A DNA stretch of 17,832 bases, taken from contig JAFTYS010000039.1 of the NCBI GenBank assembly GCA_017461285.1, positions 1 through 17,832 on the forward strand, written 5' to 3'. Shown here one piece after another: positions 1 to 7,610 of the stretch. The first letter of the stretch is position 1. The number at the start of each line of letters is the position of its first letter. This stretch comes from Bacteroidales bacterium. Lineage in GTDB: Bacteria; Bacteroidota; Bacteroidia; Bacteroidales; UBA932. The notes under the pieces were generated by a model, which was not told the origin of the DNA, did no database searches, and saw only the letters and a program-made list of their open reading frames with translations. Position numbers and translations under genes: made by a program.

Positions 1-1467
1 GATAAGACCCCATTCTGCAGCCACTGGTGCTTCACCGCCGCCAGGATATGATCCGTCATTGATGAACCATGCCTTAGCGTTTGTCTCGTCAAGGTATACG
101 TCATATGTACCTGCAGCGATAGTGAAGTTCTTACCGCCAGCAACAAGTTCGAGCTCAGTGTTTACTGCGATTTCAACAGGCTCAACATCACCAGGAGCAC
201 CGAAGTTCACATCCCATGCGCCGTCCTTGCGGAACTTCACCTGACCAGAGAGTTCAACACCCTTAGCCACAAGGTAAGTGCCGTCAGAAGCAAGCATTAT
301 GTCTGGAGTACCACCCCAACTGTTGTATTCTCCTACAAGGCCCCAGCCTACAACTGGAGCTGGCTCCGGATCCTCTGCAGGAGGAACAACTGCACCGCCC
401 TCTTCCTTGCCATACATATTTGCATCAAGTGTAGCAGTTACAGCGTCAAGGTTGTTCATGTTGAAGTATACACGATACTGACCTGGCTCTACAGGGATGT
501 TGTTACCACCGTTAGAGAGAGCCTTGAGGTCGCCACCGTAGTTGATATCCCAACCTGCATCCATACGGAACTTCATTTCTGTAGCTGCAGGAACGTCGAT
601 GTCAGCATAGAACCTCTGCTTTGCAACCGAGTACTCCATCACGATGTCATTATCCCAATCACCGTTAAGACCGATGATACCAACCTGATCGAAAGACATC
701 TTCTTGGTAAGTATGCAGGTCTTTGTATCAAGAGTAAAGTGGTAATACCTCTTTGCAACATAATTCTTTATGTCGCTTCCGCCTGAAGTAAGGAGGGTAA
801 GGCTTGCTGGCTCCTCATCTGCTGAACCAGGGCCGCCCCACTCTGCATCCCAGCTTGCGCCAGGAGTGATCTTGAATCCGCCTGTCTTCTCGTCACCGGC
901 ACCGAAATCTACAACACCCTGATAAAGAACCTCGTCCTCAGAGAAGTTATAGAGGTGGAGAGCTGTATCATGTGACCATCCGCAGTAGTTACCGATCACG
1001 TATACCATAGGATATACCTTCTCAGCTGAAGTAGGGGTGATATTTGCCTTTACTGGATCTGCCCAATAAGTCTCGCCGGCGTTAAGCTTTGCACCAAGGG
1101 TGAATGAAACCTCACCTGCCTCTCCTGAAGCGATGCCGAGGTCGTTGAATGCCTTGTTGTTGAGGGCATCATAAGAAACTGCATATGATGTACCTGTCGC
1201 ACCGCTGAAAAGGTTTACAGTAACATCGTTTGCAGACATGTTGAGGGTGTAGTATACCTGAGCGTTTACACCGAATGATGCAGCATCCCAAGTGAACTTG
1301 AGAGACTCAGTATCCTTATTGTCTACAGTAACCACGACATCAGATACCGCATGAAGTACAGGAGCGACAACATTCTCTGGATTGAATGTGACGATCTCGT
1401 CCTTCTGACAAGCTGCAGACAGACCTGCTGCCGCAGCCAACATCATGATATATTTTGTAATCTTCAT
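1..1467 (-). CDS. SusE/SusF-like surface glycan-binding lipoprotein (C-terminus outside window)
   Basis: The frame stays open from ATG 1467 to the left edge (489 codons). The first residues form a lipoprotein signal peptide with lipobox LSAAC (Cys24). The Cys is followed by QKDE, resembling the lipoprotein export signal that sends Bacteroidota lipoproteins to the cell surface. Residues about 30-145 look like the N-terminal SusE domain. Next come SusE/F-type carbohydrate-binding modules beginning near residues 155 (VIGNYCGW), 258 (VGIIGLNGDW) and 373 (WGLVGEYNSW). A fourth seems to begin at 484 (EWGLI). Modules 2 and 3 share a diagnostic strand (MKFRMDAGWDINYG and VKFRKDGAWDVNFG). The family binds starch or other glycans on the cell surface and does not cleave them. 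The gene lies 28 bp after susD. An in-frame ATG at 1479 would add MYKN and is an alternative start. The glycan bound cannot be told from sequence. Confidence 0.88.
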   Translation of the reverse strand, partial: MKITKYIMMLAAAAGLSAACQKDEIVTFNPENVVAPVLHAVSDVVVTVDNKDTESLKFTWDAASFGVNAQVYYTLNMSANDVTVNLFSGATGTSYAVSYDALNNKAFNDLGIASGEAGEVSFTLGAKLNAGETYWADPVKANITPTSAEKVYPMVYVIGNYCGWSHDTALHLYNFSEDEVLYQGVVDFGAGDEKTGGFKITPGASWDAEWGGPGSADEEPASLTLLTSGGSDIKNYVAKRYYHFTLDTKTCILTKKMSFDQVGIIGLNGDWDNDIVMEYSVAKQRFYADIDVPAATEMKFRMDAGWDINYGGDLKALSNGGNNIPVEPGQYRVYFNMNNLDAVTATLDANMYGKEEGGAVVPPAEDPEPAPVVGWGLVGEYNSWGGTPDIMLASDGTYLVAKGVELSGQVKFRKDGAWDVNFGAPGDVEPVEIAVNTELELVAGGKNFTIAAGTYDVYLDETNAKAWFINDGSYPGGGEAPVAAEWGLI

Positions 1468-1495
1468 ATTCTTGTACATTTAAATGTTCCGACTG

Positions 1496-3058
1496 TTAGA
1501 TTGCATAACCGTCGTTCTGCACGAGATTAGGGTTTGCATTCCTGTCGTTGTCAGGAATAGGGAAAAGGTTAAGATGCGCTGGTGCACCCTGACCTTCCGG
1601 AACACCACCCTTCCACTGCCAGAGGTATGAGTCTGAAGTGAACTTGCCGAAACGGACAAGGTCAGATCTTCTCCATCCTTCAAGGCAGAGCTCACGGCCG
1701 CGCTCCTGAAGAAGGTTCTCTGCATTAAGAGTTGTAGAAGAAAGGCCTGCACGTGCACGTACAGCATCGAAAGCAGCCTGACCACCGCAGTTCACGCCAT
1801 TGAGTTCACACTCTGCAAGCATGAGGAGAGCGTCGGCATAGCGGAATACAGGGAAGTCTACGTCAACGAAACCTACATCAGATCCTGGAGTTCCGTCGCT
1901 CTTGATGTTCTTGAACTTGTAGAATGCAATACCGTTTGTGAAATCGCTGATGTCCTTGATATCCTCAGTCTGTCCCTCTGTCCAGAAAAGGTTACGGAGG
2001 TCAGATGAAGAGTACATTCTGTAGAATTCAGGAGTTGTGCGGATACCGCCCCAACCTGATGAGATACCTACAGCCGCAGGGTCCATTCCGCCACCTGTAG
2101 CAGCGAAGATGAGATAGTTGGTCACACCATAGCTTGCTGTGTTGGTTGCGTCCTGCTCTACAGCCCAGATTATCTCGTCTGTGCAGTTGTGGTTGTCTGC
2201 GAGGAAGAGTTCAGCAAATGCATTTCCATTTGTGTATGAACCCTTTGCCTGAGTATGGAGCGAGTACTTGCCCTCAAGGTTCTTGAGAACTGCAGCACAC
2301 TCTGCATACTTGTCCTGACCGATGTAAACCTTTGCGTTAAGATAGAGCTTTGCAAGAATCATTGAAGCCACACCCTTGTTTACGCGACCATATGCGCCCT
2401 GAGCTATATCATAAAGAGGGCTGTTATCGATAATGTCCTTGAGTTCGCTTTCAATGTATGTGAAGAGGTCTGCACGGCTGATGTATTCAGGTGCTGTAGC
2501 TCCTACGATATTGTTCTCGTCTGCGAATGGGAAGCCACCGAAGTTGTCGATAGCGTCAAGCCAGCAGTAAGCACGGAGGGTACGGGCCTCAGCAATCCAG
2601 AGATCCTTTTCAGGAAGGTCGATTGATGCGTTCTTTGCCTGACGGATGAATTCGTTGCAAGCAGAGATCTGATAAGCTACACGATAGTAGAATGCAGTCA
2701 CGAACACGTCTGAAGAAGTCCATGCAAGACCATGGAGGTCCTGAAGAGTCTGGTCGTTCCAACCGCAGACAGCCTCGTCAGTGGTAAGGCCGTTGAGGTG
2801 GTAGCGTCCACGGAAATACTGGCTGAAACCGCCGTCGATTCCTGAGATGTTGTTTGCTCCGTTAGGGCCGTAAGATCCTGATGTAGCAAAACCGGTATAG
2901 CACTGTGCGAGAAGAGCGAAATAGTCAGCCTCTGTCTGGAGAGCCTTGTCCGCTGTATTCATTGACGGGTCGATCGGAGTGACATCAAGATCACCCACGC
3001 ATGCATTGAGACCGAACGCCAACACAAAAGCACCAATTATATATTTTAATGTCTTCAT
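1496..3058 (-). CDS. SusD/RagB-family outer-membrane glycan-binding lipoprotein
   Basis: The product is a 520-residue SusD-family lipoprotein, the surface lid that partners SusC in glycan capture. It has a signal peptide with lipobox GLNAC (Cys20) followed by VGDLDVTPID, the usual SusD-type mature start. The N-terminal half is helical and TPR-like (AYQISACNEFIRQA). The C-terminal RagB/SusD region contains FPVFRYADALLMLAECELNG near residues 400-420 and ends with ERGRELCLEGWRRSDLVRFGKF, a hallmark of the family. I place the start at ATG 3058, which begins MKTLKYIIGAF. A GTG two codons upstream (3064) is in frame but less likely, since the ATG sits about 10 bases after AAAAGGGAC. The gene begins 17 bp after the susC stop and is surely co-transcribed with it. 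The ligand is not predictable from the sequence. Confidence 0.95.
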   Translation of the reverse strand: MKTLKYIIGAFVLAFGLNACVGDLDVTPIDPSMNTADKALQTEADYFALLAQCYTGFATSGSYGPNGANNISGIDGGFSQYFRGRYHLNGLTTDEAVCGWNDQTLQDLHGLAWTSSDVFVTAFYYRVAYQISACNEFIRQAKNASIDLPEKDLWIAEARTLRAYCWLDAIDNFGGFPFADENNIVGATAPEYISRADLFTYIESELKDIIDNSPLYDIAQGAYGRVNKGVASMILAKLYLNAKVYIGQDKYAECAAVLKNLEGKYSLHTQAKGSYTNGNAFAELFLADNHNCTDEIIWAVEQDATNTASYGVTNYLIFAATGGGMDPAAVGISSGWGGIRTTPEFYRMYSSSDLRNLFWTEGQTEDIKDISDFTNGIAFYKFKNIKSDGTPGSDVGFVDVDFPVFRYADALLMLAECELNGVNCGGQAAFDAVRARAGLSSTTLNAENLLQERGRELCLEGWRRSDLVRFGKFTSDSYLWQWKGGVPEGQGAPAHLNLFPIPDNDRNANPNLVQNDGYAI

Positions 3059-3075
3059 ATTCACTTGTCCCTTTT

Positions 3076-6066
3076 TTAGAAGTTAAATTTAAGACCAAGT
3101 ACATAAGTTCTTGGGCGTGGGTAAAGGTTGTTGTCGATACCGCTGTATACTTCCGGATCAAGACCTTCATACTTGGTAATTGTAGCAACATTCTGAACAG
3201 TAGCGAATACATTCAGTCCGAGAGCACGGTCAAGCTTAGCTGACTTGAAGAGGCTAGGGAATGTGTATCCGACTGTCACGTTGTCGATCTTGAAGAACGA
3301 CGCATCCTTGATATAGTAGTCAGAAAGGTAGCATGCCTGGTGGAAGTTCGACCATGCGGCAGAATTGAGACGGTTGCTGCTGAAGTTGTTTGTCCAGCAG
3401 TCAGCGATCATCTCCTGGTCTGATGCAACGTTGTTGTATACATAGTTTCCGAGGCTTCCGTGACCAGAAGCGGCAAGTGTCCAGTTCTTGTATGTAAGGG
3501 TTGTGTTAAGACCGAATGTGAAGTCTGCAGATGGCTTGTGGAAGAAGTACTTGTCATTTGAGTCAACTACTCCGTCCTCATTCCTGTCCACATATACACC
3601 TTCCATAGGGCGTCCCTCCATATCGTATACCTGCTGATATACATAGAATGAACGAGGTGCATAACCTACCTGATGCATCTGGATGTTGTTACCTACACCA
3701 CCTGAGATACCACCAGTCTCAACACCTGTCTTATCGTTAGGAGAAGCTGTAAGCTTTGTGAACTTACCGTTGTTGTAAGCTACGTTTGCTCCTACCTGCC
3801 ATGTGAAGTTCTTTGTATCAACTGCCATTGCATTTACCTCGAACTCAAATCCATGGCTCTCAAGGTTACCGATGTTTGTATTAAGATAGTTGGTAAGGTT
3901 ACCGAGAGCTGCAACAGGAATGTGGTTGATCAGGTCAGAGATCTGACGCTTGTAAACATCAAGGCCCATGGTGATCCTGTCATTGAGGAAACCGAAGTCC
4001 ATACCGGCATTCCAAGTGGTAGCAGTCTCCCATCTGAGGTCAGCGTTATATCCGAGAGCTGTGATAGGATTGATCACCTGTCCGCCGAACATATAGTATG
4101 AACCGAGAAGGTTTGTATAATAGGTAGCCTGTGAATCATAGTTGCCTACAACTGCCTGGTTACCTGTCTGTCCCCAAGAAAGACGGAGCTTCAAGGTTGT
4201 CAATGTCTCATTGTCCTTGAGGAACTCCTCATTCGCGATGTTCCATCCGAAAGCTACTGAAGGGAAGAGACCCCATCTGTTCTTGCCCTGGAACTTTGAC
4301 GATCCGTCGCGACGTACTGTTGCAGTAAGCATGTAACGGTTGTCATAGCTGTAGTTTACACGGCCGAAGAATGAAACGAGGAAGAGTTCGCTCTTAGGAT
4401 TCAGCTTGTCTGAAAGGGCAGACTCATCTGTAAGCTTATACGCGTATGAAGATGACTCGTTATAGAAATGCTGCCAAGAGTAACCTGCCATTGCATCGAA
4501 GTGGTTCTTTCCGAAATCCTTTGCGTATGCAAGGTATGCCTCGAGGGTCTTGTCGATACGGGTGTATGAATAATCGCTGTGATATCCTGATCCCGACTGC
4601 TTTGTGTCATGGAAAGACTGCTCTGATCCTACAGGAGATTCAGTATATCCGCCTGAAGAAGCATAGTCGATACCGAGGTTGACGTTGAAGCGGAGATCCT
4701 CGAAACCGTGGAACTTGTAATCGATCTGAGCATTTCCGATGAAACGTGAAGCGGAGCTCTTGTCAGTCTTCTGTGTAAGAAGGGCTACAGGGTTCATTGT
4801 CGCCATTGTATTCACGTTTCCGCTTGGATCGTAGTGAGTGAAGTAACCTGCAATACCGTTCTCATCATAAACCGGCTTGGTAGGGTTCATTCTGTTAGCT
4901 GCGCCGATAGCGCTCTGGTTTGCCCAGTTGTTTGATGTGAACACACCCTTACCGTTGAGGTTCAATGTAAGGTGCTGGTCAAGAAGTGAAGGAGAAAGGT
5001 TTACAGAAACTGTAGTTCTGTCCATGTGGTCTGTCATGAGGACACCGTCCTGAGAAAGGAATCCACCTGAAACACGCCAAGGAAGAACACCTGCGTCACC
5101 GAGAGCTACGCGGCCCGCAAGGCTGATGTTTCCTTCATAAGAAGGAGCGATCTGATAGATTTCCTTCTGCCAGTTTGTGTCTGCATCACCCATTGCTGCA
5201 ATAGCGTCAGCAGAAACCACACCTGCGTCTACCTGGGACTGAACGAATGCTCTGTATGTAGCGGCATCCATTACGTCAACATAGTCTGAAACATGGCTGA
5301 CTGAAGTCTGGAAATCAACGTTGACCTGAGGTACACCGCTCATGGTCTTTGCACCCTTCTTTGTTGTAATCACGATGACACCGTTAGACGCACGTGAACC
5401 GTAGATTGCAGTTGCAGAAGCATCCTTGAGCACTGAGAATGACTCGATGTCGTTAGGGTTGATTGAAGAAAGCACATCACCCATACCGCTGATGCCGTCG
5501 TTGCTTACAGGAAGACCGTCCACGATGATGAGAGGGTCAGAGTTGTGCATTGAAGCCTCACCACGGATACGGATTGTAGAACCTGAACCAGGCTGTCCTG
5601 AACCAGGAGTTACAACCACACCGGCAGACTTACCCTTGAGGAGGTCTGCAGGGGATGAAATCATACCCTTATTGATCTCGTCAGCCTTTACTGTGGCTAC
5701 CGATCCTGTCATGTCGCCCTTCTTCACTGTACCGTAACCGATAACGACTACGTCATCGAGGAAGAGAGCATCTTCTGAAAGAGTCACAGTTGCAGGCAGT
5801 TCAGATGCCTTGAAAGTCTGTGATGCATAACCGATGCAGCTGATTTCCACAACTGCGTCAGCGCTAGAAACTGTAAGGACATAGTCGCCGTCGAGACCGG
5901 TCGAAGTACCGTTTGTGGTACCCTGCTCGATGACTGTTGCACCGATGACAGGACCGATTGCGTCAACAACTACACCCTTCACCTCGTATCCGCCCTGGGC
6001 GAATACAGACACACCCATGATGCATGAAAGCACAAAGGATGCGCATAGTGTCATGATTCTATTCAT
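3076..6066 (-). CDS. SusC/RagA-family TonB-dependent outer-membrane transporter
   Basis: The 996-residue length is typical for SusC (about 1000). A signal peptide ends near VFAQ (residues 21-24). A carboxypeptidase-regulatory-like beta-sandwich follows (about 28-100), then a TonB box region at 104-112 (DDVVVIGYG). The plug domain (about 115-240) carries the SusC signature SVLKDASATAIYGSRASNG. The rest is the beta barrel, ending LGLKFNF with a C-terminal aromatic residue as expected for BamA-assembled barrels. The protein would import oligosaccharides through the outer membrane using TonB-ExbBD energy, with the downstream SusD as lid. It begins 55 bp after the MFS transporter gene, behind the A-rich stretch CCAAAAAAAG. 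I see no separate promoter in that gap, so it probably depends on the promoter upstream of the MFS gene. No truncation or frameshift is seen. Confidence 0.96.
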   Translation of the reverse strand: MNRIMTLCASFVLSCIMGVSVFAQGGYEVKGVVVDAIGPVIGATVIEQGTTNGTSTGLDGDYVLTVSSADAVVEISCIGYASQTFKASELPATVTLSEDALFLDDVVVIGYGTVKKGDMTGSVATVKADEINKGMISSPADLLKGKSAGVVVTPGSGQPGSGSTIRIRGEASMHNSDPLIIVDGLPVSNDGISGMGDVLSSINPNDIESFSVLKDASATAIYGSRASNGVIVITTKKGAKTMSGVPQVNVDFQTSVSHVSDYVDVMDAATYRAFVQSQVDAGVVSADAIAAMGDADTNWQKEIYQIAPSYEGNISLAGRVALGDAGVLPWRVSGGFLSQDGVLMTDHMDRTTVSVNLSPSLLDQHLTLNLNGKGVFTSNNWANQSAIGAANRMNPTKPVYDENGIAGYFTHYDPSGNVNTMATMNPVALLTQKTDKSSASRFIGNAQIDYKFHGFEDLRFNVNLGIDYASSGGYTESPVGSEQSFHDTKQSGSGYHSDYSYTRIDKTLEAYLAYAKDFGKNHFDAMAGYSWQHFYNESSSYAYKLTDESALSDKLNPKSELFLVSFFGRVNYSYDNRYMLTATVRRDGSSKFQGKNRWGLFPSVAFGWNIANEEFLKDNETLTTLKLRLSWGQTGNQAVVGNYDSQATYYTNLLGSYYMFGGQVINPITALGYNADLRWETATTWNAGMDFGFLNDRITMGLDVYKRQISDLINHIPVAALGNLTNYLNTNIGNLESHGFEFEVNAMAVDTKNFTWQVGANVAYNNGKFTKLTASPNDKTGVETGGISGGVGNNIQMHQVGYAPRSFYVYQQVYDMEGRPMEGVYVDRNEDGVVDSNDKYFFHKPSADFTFGLNTTLTYKNWTLAASGHGSLGNYVYNNVASDQEMIADCWTNNFSSNRLNSAAWSNFHQACYLSDYYIKDASFFKIDNVTVGYTFPSLFKSAKLDRALGLNVFATVQNVATITKYEGLDPEVYSGIDNNLYPRPRTYVLGLKFNF

Positions 6067-6121
6067 AAGAACTTTTTTTGGTTAGTAGATTGTTTGTTGT
6101 ATATATTCAGTTTGTGAATGC

Positions 6122-7393
6122 TTATTTTTCCTTCACGAAACGAACGGAGAGCGCACCCAGCACAAGGAGCACTCCCGCTACGAGGAACATGCTTACCTGT
6201 GCACCTCCGACAAGCTTGAGGATGAATCCGCCACATGCTGCGGCAGCGATCTGTGGAAGGCAGATGGTACCGTTGAACAGACCGAGGTATGTTCCGATAT
6301 GGTCTCCTGAGAGCGAGTTTGTAAGGAGGGTGAAAGGAATCGCCAGCATAGCTGCCCATGCCGCTCCGATAAGGAGGAATGAAGCGATGAGGAGGTACTG
6401 GTCATGGATGAAGAACACTGAAGCAAAGCCGACAGCTCCGACGAGGAGGCTTACGACATACGCAGTCCTGATGTTCTTGAACTTAGGGATGAGGAGGGCC
6501 CAGAGCATCGAGCCGATCGCCTGGACAGCGAACATCATGCCCACCCAGTTGCCGGCTTCCTGATAGCCTTCAGAGGCTACATCTGTAGTGCCCCAGCAGG
6601 TGTCGGCGATGGCGCCGTTAGTGTATGTCCACATATAAAGGAATGCCGCCCAGCAGAAGAACTGCACGATACCGACTGTCCAGAAGGTCTTTGGCGCATT
6701 CTTGAGGAGGGTCAGCATGCTTGGAGCCTTCTCGTCTGCCTTCTTCTCTGTGTCGATGCCATGGAAATCCGCATATTCCTTCGGAGGCATCTCCTTCACC
6801 TTGAATGTAGTGAAGAGGACGCAGAGGATGAGGATGGCTGCACCGATGTAGAAAGCATATTTCACTGTATCCGGAACCTGTCCCTCAGGAGCTGTATTAG
6901 CGATTCCTACCCATGCGAAGATGAACGGGAAGACATATCCCACGAGGCTTCCGGCGTTGCAGAGGAAGCTCTGGATAGAGTATGCCTGCGCCTTCTGGTT
7001 CTCGCCCACCATGTCACCAACAAGCATCTTGAACGGCTGCATGGCTACATTGATCGATGTGTCGAGAAGCATGAGGGAGATAAGTCCGAAGATCATCGCT
7101 CCGCCGACTGCGAGGCCGAAGTTGCCGGCATTAGGAAGCATGCACATCACGAGGATGGCGATGATCGAACCGAGGAAAAGATAAGGGATGCGACGGCCGA
7201 GACGGGTCCATGTCCTGTCGCTGTACTTTCCTACGAGAGGCTGCACGATGAGTCCCATGAGCGGCGGAAGGATCCAGAAGAAGCTGAGGCTGTGAGGATC
7301 CGCACCAAGCGTAGCGAAAATACGGCTGATATTGGCGTTCTGAAGGGAATATGCGATCTGAACTCCGAAGAAGCCGAAGCTGATATTCCACAT
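6122..7393 (-). CDS. MFS sugar transporter, SLC45/maltose-sucrose type, 5' end interrupted by TAG
   Basis: The open part encodes 423 residues with about 12 membrane segments. The start matches the Bacteroidota maltose/sucrose-type MFS family (WNISFGFFGVQIAYSLQNAN, then SRIFATLGA). The cytoplasmic loop signature GKYSDRTWTRLGRR is at about 55-68. Family members are H+-coupled importers of disaccharides or short oligosaccharides across the inner membrane. The placement directly before susCDE fits import of the sugar released after SusCD uptake. The listed start, ATG 7393, directly follows an in-frame TAG (7394-7396). The same frame continues upstream to ATG 7423 as MQKTKLTFW. From memory, relatives read K-x-K-L-[ST]-F-W-Q-[IM]-W-N at this point, so the TAG seems to replace a conserved Gln codon (CAG). 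The gene may therefore be translated from the second ATG by restart, be a nonsense allele, or reflect a sequence error. The substrate assignment is an inference. Confidence 0.85.
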   Translation of the reverse strand: MWNISFGFFGVQIAYSLQNANISRIFATLGADPHSLSFFWILPPLMGLIVQPLVGKYSDRTWTRLGRRIPYLFLGSIIAILVMCMLPNAGNFGLAVGGAMIFGLISLMLLDTSINVAMQPFKMLVGDMVGENQKAQAYSIQSFLCNAGSLVGYVFPFIFAWVGIANTAPEGQVPDTVKYAFYIGAAILILCVLFTTFKVKEMPPKEYADFHGIDTEKKADEKAPSMLTLLKNAPKTFWTVGIVQFFCWAAFLYMWTYTNGAIADTCWGTTDVASEGYQEAGNWVGMMFAVQAIGSMLWALLIPKFKNIRTAYVVSLLVGAVGFASVFFIHDQYLLIASFLLIGAAWAAMLAIPFTLLTNSLSGDHIGTYLGLFNGTICLPQIAAAACGGFILKLVGGAQVSMFLVAGVLLVLGALSVRFVKEK

Positions 7394-7423
7394 CTACCAG
7401 AAAGTAAGTTTCGTTTTTTGCAT
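7394..7423 (-). other. Apparent native 5' end of the MFS gene, closed by an in-frame amber codon
   Basis: ATG 7423 opens MQKTKLTFW and ends at TAG 7394-7396, directly followed in the same frame by ATG 7391-7393 of the transporter. The start is preceded by the A-rich CGCAAATA, the usual Bacteroidota start context, and followed by A-rich codons. The peptide looks like the missing cytoplasmic N-terminus of the transporter and not like an unrelated leader. As it stands it behaves as a nine-codon upstream ORF abutting the main ORF. Confidence 0.7.
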
Positions 7424-7468
7424 TATTTGCGAGTTTTAGTTACTAATTTTAACGTATCGATAAGTATG

Positions 7469-7476
7469 CGAAGATA
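7469..7476 (-). promoter_or_regulatory. Candidate -7 element for the MFS-susCDE operon
   Basis: Read on the minus strand the element is TATCTTCG, one mismatch from the Bacteroides -7 consensus TAnnTTTG. It would start transcription near 7463, giving a leader of about 40 nt to ATG 7423. No TTTG is found at the -33 position, which suits a promoter needing an activator. The nearest LytTR-like half-site (7510-7518) ends 33 bp upstream of it. Confidence 0.4.
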
Positions 7477-7509
7477 AAAATTAACTTCTATACCTTATTA
7501 TTAAGAGCG

Positions 7510-7560
7510 ACGAATTGTTGAATGTTTTTGACGAACTGCCAGTATTTCCGGACGAACAAA
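7510..7560 (-). promoter_or_regulatory. Three 21-bp-period direct repeats, candidate LytTR operator array
   Basis: On the minus strand three 9-bp units lie at 7560-7552 (TTTGTTCGT), 7539-7531 (GCAGTTCGT) and 7518-7510 (ACAATTCGT), each separated by exactly 12 bp. The common core is [GA]TTCGTC. LytTR-domain regulators are known to bind pairs of 9-bp direct repeats with 12-13 bp spacers, with a consensus near [TA][AC][CA]GTTN[AG][TG]. The units match its GTTN[AG][TG] half, except that the third has A for the first G. The array lies between the transporter-susCDE operon and a LytS/LytTR pair. Its orientation points to the operon. Confidence 0.65.
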
Positions 7561-7569
7561 CGGTCAAAA

Positions 7570-7600
7570 TTGGATTTTATGAGCGTTTTTCATAACTTCG
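7570..7600 (+). promoter_or_regulatory. Candidate promoter for the lytS-lytTR-type pair
   Basis: The sequence TAACTTCG (7593-7600) has one mismatch to TAnnTTTG. TTGG (7570-7573) sits 19 bp upstream, a weak match to the -33 TTTG. Transcription would begin near 7606, only about 5 nt before ATG 7611 but about 23 nt before the in-frame ATG 7629. This favours the later start if the promoter is real. Confidence 0.3.
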
Positions 7601-7610
7601 TAGCGATTTT

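Noticed and set aside
3059..3064. GTG start for susD two codons before the ATG
   Set aside because: ATG 3058 gives a standard lipoprotein signal peptide. The GTG adds only two residues and is the weaker start codon.
6067..6121. Separate promoter for susC in the gap after the MFS gene
   Set aside because: No TAnnTTTG or TTTG element on the minus strand. The gap is A-rich and best read as a translation-start context within one transcript.
7394..7396. TAG reassigned to Gln (alternative genetic code) to explain the amber codon in the MFS gene
   Set aside because: At least three intact genes here end with TAG: the response regulator (9742-9744), the U32 gene (15885-15887) and the TPR-LuxR gene (15891-15893 on the minus strand). 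No other in-frame TAG is found inside a recognised gene.
6761..7477. Long plus-strand open frame opposite the MFS transporter
   Set aside because: It is rich in His, Glu, Asp and Arg with no recognisable domain, as expected from the antisense frame of a membrane-protein gene. The minus-strand frame has clear family motifs.
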